Below are positions 46,980-58,603 of a stretch of DNA of 64,000 nucleotides, in pieces (the stretch's first letter is position 1; the number at the start of each line of letters is the position of its first letter). The notes under the pieces were generated by a model. The model was not told the DNA's origin, did no database searches, and worked only from the letters and a program-made list of their open reading frames with translations. The DNA is from Parus major (Eukaryota > Chordata > Aves > Passeriformes > Paridae): NCBI RefSeq assembly GCF_001522545.3, contig NC_031791.1, positions 2,750,151-2,814,150 on the forward strand, written 5' to 3'. Position numbers and translations under genes: made by a program.

Positions 46980-47460
46980 TACATGCATTAATTAGGAGGC
47001 TGCCTTTGATTAGCTGAAGAAAACCCAAGCTGTGTCAATTGAAATTAATTTCCCTCTATCAATTTATCCTTTGTGAAAAGTTTGGGTGGCTTGTTCCGAA
47101 CTGGAATGCTGGCAGCGTGGGGAGAGAAATCAATTTTCCTACCAGGTCTAATCACGAGCAGTGTGAAATTAAGCTGTCACCCAGGCCCCCTAATCCTCAT
47201 GTCTAAGTGCATGTTGGGCTGTTTGCTGAGGCAATTACAGGAACCTGGTTCCTCTCCCTCCCTGATTTCCCTTATTAGAAAACACTTAAGGGCGCAGCTC
47301 CCTGTGACATGTTGTCACCTGGGAGGGACAAAAGTTTCAGAGGAGAGAAGTAGGGCATGTAAGAGCAAAATGAACTGGTAGGAATCAAGAAGCTATTTAT
47401 GAGCCATTTACTTACTTAGCCCTAAAAATAACCAGGGCTTTATGTGAAAATAGGGCTGTG
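46980..47460. other. candidate conserved non-coding block
   Basis: 'acatgcattaattaggagg', 'tgtcaattgaaattaatttc' and 'gtctaatcacgagcagtgtg' are followed by 'agctatttatgagccattta' in a long stretch without tandem repeats or CR1. It is possibly two elements. The texture is enhancer-like. Confidence 0.3.
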
Positions 47461-47756
47461 ATTGAAATCAAGCCCTAGACATGAGGTAATGGGAAAGGGG
47501 GGGTACAAAGAGAGATGCAATCAGGTATTCTATAAATAGCCCTGCTGGCCTCTCCAGGGATGGGGAAGGGGTTGGTTTGGGTGTTTTCCTGCTGGGGGTT
47601 GGACGGGTCAGTGAGGCTGGAAAAGCTGCCTTGGGCTGTAGCAGAATTTGCTGCAAGGCTGAAGGCAGCAGGAACAACAGCAGGTGCTGGGATTAAAATC
47701 CATGGGGATGATTCCCCAGCACCTCAAATCCCAGCTTCAGTGTCCCATCTCCTGGC

Positions 47757-48235
47757 CAGTGCTGCCCTTGGCATGCTGTGTCCAGTTCTGGATCCTCAGC
47801 ACAGCAGGGACAGGAGCTCCTGGAGCTGAGGAAGGGCCTGGAGCAGCTCCCTGCCCAGGAAAGGCTGAGGGAGCTGGGGCTGAGGAGATGCTGGGAGGGG
47901 CCCTCAGCCCTGGGTGTCCCTGGGTGTCTCTTGGATGTCCCTGTCTGTCCCTGTGTGCAGGGAGGGTCAGAGCAGGGCCCAGGCTCTGCTCCAGGCACAG
48001 CAGTGGCACCAGAGGAGCAGGCAAGGACTGATCCCAGGGAATTCCACCTGAACAGGAGGCAGAACTTTACTGTGGGCACTGGAACAGAGCCCAAAAGGGG
48101 TGTAGAGCCTCCATCCCTGGAGATATTCCAGAAGCCTCTGGACACACTGCTGTGCCCTGTGCTCTGGGATGGCCCTGCTGGAGCAGGTGACCCTCTGTGG
48201 TCCCATAAATCTGACCCATTCTGAGATTCCAGGGT
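47757..48235 (+). repeat. CR1 LINE with internal minisatellite, short allele
   Basis: It opens with 'ctgtgtccagttctggatcc' and 'agcagggacaggagctcctg' and has the 'gctgagggagctggggctga' block. From about 47902 to 47961 it carries a short version of the ccctgggtgt/ctcttggatgt repeat. The CR1 body then continues ('gattccacctgaacagg'-type block, 'tccctggagatattccagaa') to 'acccattctgagattccagg'. This is the longest CR1 copy in the window and shows where the repeat sits within the element. The 209-residue minus frame across it is antisense CR1. Confidence 0.93.
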
Positions 48236-48984
48236 TCTGTTCCGACCCTCCTGCCACAATAAGATGCTTTGCAAGTCGAAAGGTGCTGAGTAACTTCTCC
48301 TGGAAGCAGCTCTCTGCAGCACAACCTCTTTGATCTCCTGCTTCCATCTGCTCTTTTATTGCTCCAGAGCTGCAGTGTCGAAGTTTTTAACTCAAGAGGT
48401 GGCATTTGGGTCTTTTCAGGTCCCTTGGTGTTGGAGCAGGCCCAGCAGCCTGGCTGGGTGCCACAACCAAGCTGTGCCTCTCACCTTAACCTGCACAGGA
48501 GCACTCCAGGAAGGGCACTGAGAGGAGCAGATGGAATTAAATCCTGTTTACTGTAGCCTTTTGATAAAAGAGGGGATGTGTGTAACATCACCAGCTCTGC
48601 CCACACTCTGGGGAATTTGCCCTGTGACACTCAGACACTTTTCCAGCCTTTCCTTGGAGCTGAGAAGCAGAATTGTACCCTTGCCACGCTGCAATTAAAG
48701 AAATTCAGTGCTCTCCATAAAGCCTAAACCCTATAAAATACAGCTGTTTTCTCCTGCTGGGTTTAAAAAGAAATGGTTTCACAGAAATGGCTCCAGGTGC
48801 GCGTTTGTGCCAGAGAGGCTCGTGAATGCCTGTTGGAAGGGCTGTGGAAATATTTTGGCAGATGTTGCTCCTGGACCAGGGCATGCTGCTGGGGGGAATG
48901 AGTCTCTGAGTGGGGGAATGCAGAGTGGCTGTGAGCTGAGCCTGTGTCCCAAGTCCTTAGAGCAAGGTCAAAAGGGCACAGTTC

Positions 48985-49052
48985 AGTCAAAAGTTGGATT
49001 TGATTATCCTGGAGGGCACTTCCAGCCTTCACAGCGTTGTGATTCTGTCTCT
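48985..49052 (+). repeat. CR1 LINE 3' end fragment
   Basis: 'gttggatttgattatcctgg' and 'agggcacttccagccttcac' lead to 'agcgttgtgattctgtc'. This is a diverged CR1 3' terminus. The 217-residue plus frame at 48708-49361 runs through it and is not a gene. Confidence 0.75.
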
Positions 49053-49175
49053 GGTGTAGTCCCAGATGGAGCCAGAGCACCCCTGGGCCCTGCTGCAGGT
49101 CCTCTGCCCGGAGCTCTGGAGGTGACAGTCCTGAGCCCTCTGCTTTTTCAAGTCTTCAGGCCAGCCAGAGCAGGG

Positions 49176-49206
49176 TGCAGTGTGCTGGCTGCAGTGTGCT
49201 GGCTGC
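49176..49206 (+). repeat. 14-bp tandem duplication
   Basis: tgcagtgtgctggc occurs twice in a row, followed by a third partial tgcag. A small recent duplication. Confidence 0.85.
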
Positions 49207-49871
49207 AGCCTGGTCTGCTCTTCCTTCAAATGTGCTGGAAATCAAGGAGCTCAACACCCCTGCAACCAGGGAGAGTGGGAGGGAGCAGAGACCAAGCCCA
49301 GCTGTGCTGGTGCAAAATGGGATTTATGACTTGTGACCGTTTTTCAAGTGAGAATCATTGATTTTTGGTTGGGTTTGGGTTTTTGGGGTTTTTATTCTTC
49401 TAGAATTTCTTCTCCTTGAAATAGAATGGATTGCCTGAAGCTCCTGGTTTCCCAGGGATCCAAGGCCATTCCTCCCTGAGCACAGGGGCTGCAGAGATGT
49501 GTGGAGCTGTGCTGGGAGCTTTGCAGCCAGGAGGGGCTGGGGATGGTTTCATGCTGGAGCTGGAGGTGCCATTTTCCCACAGAGTCTTTGGATTTAGCGT
49601 TTCTCCTCATGGCAGGGCTGTTTTCCCTGCAGAGCTTCACAGTCCAGCAGGAAGGAAACCCATTCTTTGTTTCTGACTTACCCTAAATGCCTTTTTTTGT
49701 TAATGCCAGACCATTCTTTTTGCACTGCCTGTTCCAACACAAAAGGAAACAAATTCTTCCTATACCAAATCGCAGATTTTTTCCCCAAAAGTGCTGTTCT
49801 GATAATTTTTGAAAGGCTGCAGAAATTTCTCTTGATAGGCATTAAAACCATGCAGATTTTGAAGATTTTCA

Positions 49872-49928
49872 AATGTTGGACTTGATGATCTTGGAAGTTT
49901 TTTCCAACCTTAATGATTCTCTGGTTCC
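49872..49928 (+). repeat. CR1 LINE 3' end fragment
   Basis: 'atgttggacttgatgatctt', 'ggaagttttttccaacctta' and 'atgattctctggttc' form the CR1 3' terminus of the 'cttgatgatctt' type. Confidence 0.85.
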
Positions 49929-50439
49929 ATCTAAGTGCATTTGGGCTGGGAAAGGATTGTTCTGAACAATTCTGCTTCCTCTTGCCTTTGCAAAGTCATT
50001 ACTGCAGGCACAGCCATTAATTTGAGGAGAACTTAAACTCTGCCTCTCGCTTCCCCTCCCTGAATAATGGATGGTTGGGGGGGCCTGGTGGGGTTGTTAA
50101 TGCTCCTGTGAAGTCACAGCCCATCTGTGAGCCCAGAGAGAAATGGGAATAACAACGTTTTGTTTTGTCTGCTCTACAAAACAGGAGCTGGAGATTGATT
50201 AATTCTTGTGAGCTGATCAGAGATCTGGGGGAATGCATTCCAGATGGAAAGGATCAGGAATTGGGGGGTCTGTCTGTGGGTGATGAGATGTCTGTGGACC
50301 CCCCAGGCTTTGGCCAGTGTGACAGAGAGCCTGGGCAGTGTGTGGGGACAAAGGAATGGAATAAATAAGGAGATAATAAAAAAAATGCTAATTGAAAATC
50401 AGAATGAGATTAATTCTAACTGACTCCATATCAGGAACT

Positions 50440-50730
50440 GGAATGACAGGACAAGTGGCAATGAGTTCCCACTATCAGAGGGCAGGGACACATGGGATAT
50501 TTGGAAGAAATTCTTCCCTGTGAGGGTGGTGAGAGTCTGGGATAGATTTCCCAGAGAAGCTGTGGCTGCCCTATCCCTGGAAGTGTCCCAGACCAGTTTG
50601 GACAGGGCTTGGAGCAACCTGGCCTGGTGGAAGATATCCCTGCTCATGGTAGGGGGATGAAAATAGATGATCTTTACATTCCCTTCCAACCCAAACCATT
50701 CCATGATTTCCTGATTCTATTTTCCTTCTC
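50440..50730 (+). repeat. CR1 LINE, 3' part
   Basis: A nearly complete 3' segment: 'gacaggacaagtggcaatga', 'ttggaagaaattcttccctg', 'tttcccagagaagctgtggc', 'tttggacagggcttggagca', 'tagatgatctttacattccc' and 'ttccaacccaaaccattcca'. It ends at gattctatt, very close to the consensus CR1 tail. Confidence 0.95.
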
Positions 50731-53273
50731 ATATGAAGGAACGTGGCCTATCACTACTCACTTAAAGAAATAAAAACCACACTGTACTGAAATAGTGACT
50801 TCAGATCCCTCTGTGAACATTCCCCTGCAATTACTCAACTCTGTTAGAGTGTTTCAAACACTTTTGGATCCTGACAGAGAAATGCTGTTTATCACTTCTA
50901 ATTTCTACAACTGGGTCTGAAAGCTAATTAGTAAAACAGACTGTACCATCTGCTTCCTTGGGATGTGCTCCTGCTGTAACTATTTATATTTTAAATTGGG
51001 TTTTTTTTTCCTTTGTAAATTTGCTCTTGCTCCTAAAATGGTTCAATCCAACCTATTGTTGTTTTATTGTATAGTCATATTCCTCTCCTTCTGGATCTAC
51101 ATCTCTTCTTGGCATCAAGAGTACCTGAGAGGAAGGAAACATAAAACAAAATTTAATCCTGTCATTCTTTCTGCACAAATGTGCCTGGTTTATATTCCTG
51201 GGGCAGCTCTTGCTAGAAAACACTGCAGAGTTTGCTGGTAGGAAAGGCAGGAGCTGTTCACCTTAGAGAAAACAGTCATTCTCCATGGCGAGGGAGCAGG
51301 AGAAGGAAATTCAGACCCCCTTGGTCCCCTCAGCCCTGGAAACAGGGGTGGCACAGGCTGGGAGGGTTCATGGCTCTCTATTTGACCAAAAATCCGGGCT
51401 TTGAGGCAAACTTTGGAGGCAGGGCTGATGCTTTCACCAAGCCAAGGATTGTTTTTCACATCAGAGACTGGCAGAGCTCATTAATTCTCCATGGTGGATA
51501 TTTCCCCTGATATTCCACTTGAATTCTCCATCACTCATTTTAATTTTATATTTAATATTATTATTCCTGTTTGCACACTAAACAACCCTTCCTCCCTGCT
51601 GGTTGATGTCCTCATTGCGTCCGCTTTCTGCAAGGGAGAGCAAGATCTTATCCTTAAAATAAACTCAGTGCTGGAGACTTTGGAGCCCTGCTTTGCCTCT
51701 GCAGAGGGTGGGTGATGCTTCCCTGGGCCTCCACTCCCAACTGCACCAAGCTGAGGATCCCGAGCCACTGAGAAAGGATTGGAACATGGTGGGTGAGGAA
51801 GAGAGAGTTGAGTTTTCGGCAGCTGAGCGGGAGCAGTGATTCCCTCCTGGAACTGCAGTGCCAACTCTGCCAGAGGTGGGACAAGGAAATCAAAATAACT
51901 CACAGTATCCAAGTCAAAAATGTCAATCCAAGCTACATCCACGTTTTCCTGCTCACTTCTCCTCACCTGCAAAAGGATCAGCTCTTAACCAGAGAGAAAA
52001 TTGAAACAATAGTTATGGTGTGGCTGAAAATCCACAGTGTGGTGGATGCTGCTCCCCGTCCCAGGTGCCAAAGACCTTTAGACCTCCAGCTCATGAGATT
52101 CCCATCAAGCCAACAAAGGTCATGCTTGGCAAATAATGTGTCTCAGATGAGTTTCTTCCTCTGCATGAGCTGAGCTGCTTAGATCATGCCCTGCTTTTAT
52201 CCCTCCCTTTGAGGGCTCCCAGGCTGGTGGCAGGAAAGCCATTATCAAGGAGCTGTTCCTTTGCCTTGGCTTTGTGGATATAAATACTGACACCTTGTTC
52301 CATTTTTCATGCATTACTTCTTTTCCTGCCCCATTCAAAAGAACAAAAGGAGTTCTGAGCTCTCTGAGCCTGGAATTTGACAGGTTTTCCTTGGTGGTGG
52401 CATTGCTGGTTTTTTAGTTCTGCTCAAAAACAGCTTTTTCATTTTACCTGAAGGGGAAGGGGGGGAAATGAAATGGTGGGGAAAGCTGGAGGAGGTTTAA
52501 CCTGCATGCATGAAGCAGCAATTCCAGTGATTTTATTGTTTGGGCTTTCTGATGGTCGTCCCAAATCATCAATAAAGCTCTGGCTGTCTGTGCTTCGCCC
52601 TCCTCGTTAGCTGGAGGCACAGCCCAGTGCTGGGGCTCTGTGGCTGGCTGGGAAGTGCCTGCCTGGCTAATTCCCCTCTCCCCCTCCCTCTCCAGCTGCC
52701 TCTCGCTCCCATTTGGAATATATGGGACGAGAGGCACACATGCCTCAGGGGAGCAGGGATTTATGGCCAGCAGACTGTGTTTCCTACAGATGTGCAGAGC
52801 AGCAACTCTCAGTTGCCAACAAAACCTCTGGAGATATACATCATAGCAGGAATTTGTCAGCAATTAATTTTCAGAGGGCTAAACTTCACCCAAGTTTTAA
52901 TAGAAGAGGAGTCTGAAGGACCAAAGACAGAAGAAATCGTTTGGACCCTTGGGTGTTTCTTTTAGCTGCTTTCATGAACAAGGGTTGCTGCTTTTTTTCT
53001 CCCTTGGAACAGGTAAAACATTGGGGGTTTAACCACTGAGACAAATATTCTTAAATAAGCAAGACTTAAAACAGAAAAATAAAACTAAGAACAGCTTTTC
53101 TCTGTGAGATCCCTTGAATCCTTCTGCAAGAAAGATGCCAAACACTTGGATAAAAGTCTGGTTGATCTTGCAGGTGATACTTGAGTGACACAGTGTGGGG
53201 GGCTGAGCTATAATTGGTGGATGTGAGAAGTTTGCTGACAGGGTTGGTTGCTGACTACTGCAAATTTAGTTTT
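50731..53273. other. unassigned non-coding stretch
   Basis: No repeat family is recognised. AT-rich parts at 50.75-51.2 and 51.5-51.6 kb could hold regulatory elements. Open frames at 51793-52173 and 52627-52965 have somewhat protein-like stretches but no splice pair or domain I can name. Confidence 0.4.
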
Positions 53274-53302
53274 GGGGGGTTGACTAGGGGGTTTGGGGTG
53301 GG
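53274..53302 (+). other. G-quadruplex motif next to a T run
   Basis: Four G runs of 6, 5, 4 and 3 bases are separated by loops of 7 (ttgacta), 3 and 1 bases, followed by ten T. It meets the usual quadruplex pattern on the plus strand. Confidence 0.88.
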
Positions 53303-53699
53303 TTTTTTTTTTGGAGGAGAGGGTGATTTCTTTGCAGTTCAGCTCCTCTGCCAGCCACAGGCTTCAGAGAGGAAGAAGAGATGGCCACAGCTCAATTACA
53401 AGGCTGCATGAATGGTGGTTCATAGTTGGAGCTGTCAGTGATGCTTTATTGAGGCTGTGGTATGAAAGGAGAGTCTCTGTTCCCTCTGAAGAACCTCAAT
53501 TCATCAAAGCTTTTCAATATTTTCCTCGCAGTTAAGCCAGGGTTTAAGCCCAGTTCTACTGTGCACAGTGTGAATGGCGTGTGGGTGTCTAATGTTCACT
53601 GTGCCACCACTCTGTGGTGGCTTTTAATGCTCCTAAAATTTTCCATTGCCACCAGAGTTGGGGATTTTCTTCCTCTATGGAAACTGGCAATTGTCTTAC

Positions 53700-53792
53700 T
53701 CATGTCACGATGTGGTTTAGAGGGTATGGTGGGATTAGGTGAAGGGTTGGACTTGATCCTGGAGGCCTCTCCAACCAAATACAATTCTGTAT
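53700..53792 (+). repeat. CR1 LINE 3' end, 'gtggtttag' type
   Basis: 'catgtcacgatgtggtttag', 'gtgaagggttggacttgatc' and 'ctggaggcctctccaaccaa' are followed by 'caattctgtatt'. Same subfamily as 39530-39632. Its 3' end faces the 3' end of the next CR1, only about 36 bases away. Confidence 0.8.
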
Positions 53793-53828
53793 TAACATAA
53801 CCCTGTTACAATTCAACAAAAACCCACA

Positions 53829-54190
53829 AATCATAGACTCATGGAATGGTTTGGGTTAGGAAGGGACCTTAAAGCTCATCCCATTCCATCCCCCACCATG
53901 GGCAGGGACACCTTCCACTATCCCAGGTCCATCCAAGCCCCATCCAACTCTGGCCTTGGACACTTCCAGGGATCCAGGGACAGCCACAGCTTCTCTGGGC
54001 ACCCTGTGCCAGGGCCTCCCCACCCTCCCAGGGAACAATATCTTCTATATATCTATATTTATATATATTTATATAAATATTTATATATCTATATTTAGAT
54101 ATATTTTTATTTTTATTTATATATATATATTTATCTATATAAATACCCCTCTTTCAATCTGAACCCCAAAACCTTCCTGTGTCCCAAATG
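53829..54190 (-). repeat. CR1 LINE interrupted by an AT microsatellite
   Basis: A reverse CR1: 'aatcatagactcatggaatg', 'gttaggaagggaccttaaag', 'caccatgggcagggacacct', 'gacagccacagcttctctgg' and 'ccctcccagggaacaatatc'. At the point where CR1 normally reads cctaatatctaatctaaac, about 100 bases of TATA/TTTA repeat are present. CR1-like sequence then resumes ('cccctctttcaatctgaacc'). The element is therefore intact around the microsatellite. Confidence 0.92.
54044..54143 (+). repeat. (TATATATTTA)n AT microsatellite
   Basis: About 100 bases of A/T with scattered C (atatatctatatttatat, tttatataaatatttatata). The repeated 'atatctatattta' resembles a duplicated piece of the CR1 host sequence, which suggests that it grew in place. 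Confidence 0.93.
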
Positions 54191-55274
54191 GTGGTGGCAG
54201 TTCCAGGTTTCTCTCCACTTTGAGCTGTTCTGTTCCTTCAGCACAAACTCTAAGGGGCTGTAAAAGCTCCTGGAAGTGGAAGCAGACCTTTGGCTGCCAT
54301 CAGCAGAGCTCCTTCCCCCAGGTGAGGCAGCAGTCAGGAAGCTCAGGAGATAGAGAACTTGAGCTGAAAATCCACTGTGGAACAATTCCACTCTGTCATC
54401 TTTCTCTTTATTACCCTTTCCTCTGCAGCCATGATGGGATTAGTGATATTTCCATTTGTCTGTTTTATGTATTTTGTTTTCCTTTCCTCTGAAAAATTAT
54501 TACAGGATGAAAAGTTTGTCAGGCCTTGGAGTTCAGCAAGATTCTCTCTGGAATTAATTTCCTACCGTGGACTGTGAGCAGGCATCTAGAAAAACACTAT
54601 TTGATTATACTTTTGTTTTCATAAAAAAAGATGATTATTTTCACTTGCTGGTGGGTGTAGGACACAGAGCTGTGTGGGAAAGGCAGGATTTTTATTTATC
54701 AGATGCCTGAAGACTTAAAATCCTAAGAAGCAGTAATGAGGAAAGCTGACGAAATGAAAGTTTTGCTCCAGCTGGTTATTGCCTAAGTGTCAGAAATCCA
54801 CAGCAGAGGAGAAGAGCAGGAGGAACAGGGACATTGACCTGGAATCAAACACCCCAGTGGGATGAGCTGTCAGAGCCTGAGGCCCAGCAGAGCCAGATCC
54901 AAGCAGGTCTGGCATGAAATGGCTTCTCTTGATTTTCTCATCCTCCCCATCAAGCCTCTCTCTCTTGATCTAATTGAAGGGGTTTGTTCTGACACCTGCT
55001 GCAATCAGGACTGAATGCTTTCCATGGAAAATCAATGCCAGGAATGAGGTCTGTGCTGTGCTCTTGGCTCCAGGGGCTCTCCAGCACTGGTTTCCACTTG
55101 CTCCCAGTTGCAAGAGACCCTTCTGCTCCACCATTCCTTCCACCTGCAGCATCTGCCTGTAGCCACCCCCGCATGGTTTTTATCCCAAAAACTTGTGGAT
55201 CTTTCCTGCTCCACCATTTCACCCTTCCCCTTGAGTTCTCAAAACCTTTCTATTCGTATTAAGATCAAATCAGC

Positions 55275-55348
55275 CCCTCATGGTGAGGGTTTGGAACGAG
55301 ACCATCTTCATGCTCCTTCCCAGCCCAAACCATTCTCTGTTTCTAAGA
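55275..55348 (+). repeat. CR1 LINE 3' end fragment
   Basis: 'ctcatggtgagggtttggaa', 'cgagaccatcttcatgctcc' and 'ttcccagcccaaaccattct' form a diverged forward CR1 end. Confidence 0.8.
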
Positions 55349-55544
55349 TATCTGTGATGTTTTCTGGCTCAGCAGCACAAGGGATCCCACCAGGTCCTGC
55401 TGTTCCATCAGCTGCCTGACACCATCGCCGGGGCCTCCCAGAGGGAGGGGGAGGCTGAGGAATTCTGGCTCCTCCTTGGGGTCTGTAGTGAGCAAAAATC
55501 CATCATTTCCCCTCTCTTCATGTTCCCAGTGTTGATGGAGGACA

Positions 55545-55580
55545 TTCATTTAAAGGTTACTCCCTTTAAATGAAGTAACC
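55545..55580. repeat. two overlapping perfect inverted repeats
   Basis: ttcatttaaagg (55545-55556) pairs exactly with cctttaaatgaa (55563-55574) around a 6-base loop. In addition ggttact (55555-55561) pairs with agtaacc (55574-55580). The two hairpins exclude each other. No transcript is known here. Confidence 0.93.
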
Positions 55581-56042
55581 TCTGCAAGGACTTACCATGC
55601 CTGGAGCCTCAGACCTTCGTGCCAGGATGGTCTATTCTCCATCACCCAGAATAATTCCCTTCCTCCAGCTGCTGGCCTCGGGTTTCTTGTGCTGAGAGGA
55701 GCTGACTCAGAGATGACTCAAACTCTTCACACGCCTTTGTGGATTTGCAAATGGAAGAGCAGGGTAAGGTTCAGTGGTTAAACAAGAGACCACAGCCAGC
55801 AGCCAGCCCCTTCTCAAAATCCCAGGGGGAAGTCAGAACCTGCAAACACACTCTGGGCATGGTGATTCAATGGAGTGAGCAAAAACCACTTGTAAATACA
55901 TTTATTAGTGCTGAGGCTGTGGTTGGAGCTGAAGCAAAGGAGAGAAGCCACACAATTACCTGGAAATTCCTCCTGGAGTCCGTAGGTTGACAGGGAAAGA
56001 GCAAGGAACAGGGAGATGTTTCTGTTTTGCTGCGGGTTTTAT

Positions 56043-56102
56043 TTAATTACAATTGTTAATAATAATAAGTTATTATTATATTATTATGGATAACTTAATT
56101 AT
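56043..56102. repeat. AT-rich ATT/AAT simple sequence
   Basis: 'ttaataataataagttatta' followed by 'ttatattattatgg' is a short ATT-type repeat that is nearly self-complementary and could fold. Confidence 0.8.
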
Positions 56103-57235
56103 GATCTTAAAGGCAAATGTTAAAATGGTGTTTTTAAAAGGAAATTTCCAATTTGAGGGCAGCTGCAGAATGTGAAGAGTTACTGGGAAGCCTCAACACC
56201 AAAACTGATTTCTGGATCCGGGCGTATGAGGGACTTTTCTGAAAAGATTCTGAACCCATCAGCTTTTTCTCAGAGCCAAAGCAGAGAAGCAGCAATTCCA
56301 TGAGACTCCTGAGACCATCTGCAGCACTGGTTATGTCCAGCTGCCAGAAAATACCCTGGAGATGAAGGGGCAGGATGGGATCCTTCACCTTGGATTGCAC
56401 AACAAGAATGAAGTAACCAAAAAAATTACTTTGGGTCTCACTTAGGAGCAAAACCAGCCCCTGAACTGAGCCATCCCTGGAAATTCATGTCTTTCCTCTC
56501 ATATTTAGTCAGGACTGTGGGTGTTGCAGGAGGGATTTTCACCCTGTGTTCTGTAAGAGCTGAAATGTGCTTTGAGATCCTGCAGCTGAGGGTTCCCAGA
56601 GTATCCACAGGCATCTGTCATTCCTGCTCAGCACATCCTGGGCTGAAAGTGAGGGAATTGCACTTGGATACAGAGCTTTTCCTGCTCCTCAGCTGGGGAC
56701 ACCCTGCACGTGCTGGGAGGTCTGAGGGGGATTATGGGCTTTACACTGCAGGATTTCCATAGGGCTTAATGGAGCCAATACCTGTAAATTGGAATATTTT
56801 TTAATTTATGGAGGTAAAACTCCTGTGGGAAACTGCATTTACTGTTGTGAGCCTTAGAGGTAATTATAATCTCCTTTTTTGACACTGCACTGTTGGGAGT
56901 GAATGCCAACATTTCCATTTGAGGACTTATTTGATTATTTTTCTCATTTTGCTAAGCATTATTACATTAACCTGCCACTCCTGAATCCTTGTCCTACCAT
57001 GGCATTTATGCATGAGAGGGTCTGTTCTCTGAAAGGAACATCAGGCTGAAGAATGCTCCATGATGATGGAAAGGCTTCTGTTTATCCTGTGGTTTTGGAG
57101 TAAGAGCTTATTTTTGGCTTTGGAAGCAAATGTGACCTAGTTTGGATCCAAAATGTAATCTGAACCTTCAGCTACACATCTCGGATATTTATTAGGGCTG
57201 AAAGTAGCCAATAAATGTATGTGAATCTGAGTCAA

Positions 57236-57488
57236 ACTGAGAGAGGGGAAGTTTATGTTAGAAATTAGGGAGAAATTCCTCCCTGTGAGGGTGGGGAGGG
57301 GCTGGGATAGAATTCCCAGAGAAGCTGTGGCTGCCCCTGGATCTCTGGAAATGTCCCAGGCCAGGTTGGATGAGGCTTGGAGCACCCTGGGGTAGTGCAA
57401 GGTGTCCCTGTGCATGGCAAGGGCTGGAATAAGATGAATTTTAAGGTCCCTTCCAACCCAACCTACTCCAGGATTCCATGATTTTATA
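57236..57488 (+). repeat. CR1 LINE, 3' part
   Basis: 'ggagaaattcctccctgtga', 'attcccagagaagctgtggc', 'ccaggttggatgaggcttgg', 'ttttaaggtcccttccaacc' and 'ccaggattccatgatttta' give a well-kept forward CR1 of 250 bases. Confidence 0.94.
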
Positions 57489-58489
57489 TAAATCAATAAT
57501 CCACAGCACCTGGGATGCTTTTGTTGTGTCCCAGCCCTTACCCTCTTTCCATCCCAGTTAAACCAGAGGGGCAGGAGGAGGCTCCTCCAGTCTGCAGAGA
57601 TCCCTCAGACTGCTCTGACCAGGCTCTAGGGTGAAACCACCCCTGAGAAAAATCCTTCCCCACCAGGGCTCACTGCTCTTCGTTTTTCCTCCCAGTCTCT
57701 GCTCACACTGTCCTGAATGCAATTCTGGATTATTCCTCTTAGTCCATGCAATGCTTTCCTTTTTTCCTTACTCACTTTTAATTAAATCTCATCACTTGAA
57801 AAATCCCAAGAAAGACTTTACAAGATGCTTAATTTGATTTTTATTTTCATTAAGCTCAAACTTATATGACAAATCTCCCAGAGCTGTTGCTAAATGCACT
57901 TTGTTTTCATGCAGTGGCTGAAAGTCCTGTTCCTGCCATGGGAATGTGGGCAGGAAGGGAATGTTCACCTGGGGTTTATGACCCTGACAACCTGTTTTTG
58001 TTATTAAAATCGTGGTGAGCAGCAAAAGTGATGAAATACTGAGTTCTGTGGAGTCTGCAGAGTGTTTTTTTGAACTCCAGTCATTATACATTGTGTTGAC
58101 ATAAAAAAAAAACAGAGGAAGAAGATCCTTCATAGAGAGCAAGCAATTCTTCTTGGACCTTATGAAGTTAATTATTTTATATCCCATAACTGAAACTTGT
58201 AACTCAGTGTAATTGGCAGGAGAAGTCCCACAGTAACAATCATAGGGCTGGTTATTGTTTCTTCTAGTGCTCCACTGTGGGAATGCTGGAAAAACAGCCT
58301 CCCATCCTGGTGTTTATTGGCAAATGCTTAAATAAATCATGCCAGCCTGTACAACCAGCTCGATGATCAATAATCTCTCCTCTTGAAATGGGAAGTGTTG
58401 CAGGAGGGGAAGAGGTGGGGACAGGCAAGGTTTGTGGTGCCCCTTTAGCTGGGATTGTGGTTTATGGATTTGGGAAAACCAGGGACCAA
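57489..58489. other. unassigned non-coding stretch
   Basis: AT-rich sequence near 57.77-58.25 kb. A 131-codon minus frame at 57792-58187 is Lys/Asn/Leu-rich, as expected of AT-rich chance frames. An A run (10 bases) lies near 58102-58111. Confidence 0.4.
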
Positions 58490-58603
58490 GCCCAGGCTGG
58501 ATGGTCAAGTGGAAGGTGTCCCTGTCTCTGGCAGAGGGGTGGGATGGGATGATCTTTAACATCCCTTCAACCCAAACCATTCTGGGATTTTATGATTCTA
58601 TGA
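58490..58603 (+). repeat. CR1 LINE 3' end fragment
   Basis: 'caagcccaggctggatggtc', 'gtggaaggtgtccctgtctc', 'gggatgatctttaacatccc' and 'ttcaacccaaaccattctgg' end in 'gattttatgattctatga'. The segment before 'aagtggaaggtgtcc' carries a deletion. Confidence 0.92.

Noticed and set aside
48708..49361. 217-codon plus-strand frame
   Set aside because: It runs through a CR1 3' end (48985-49052) and a 14-bp duplication, which a real coding exon would not be expected to contain.
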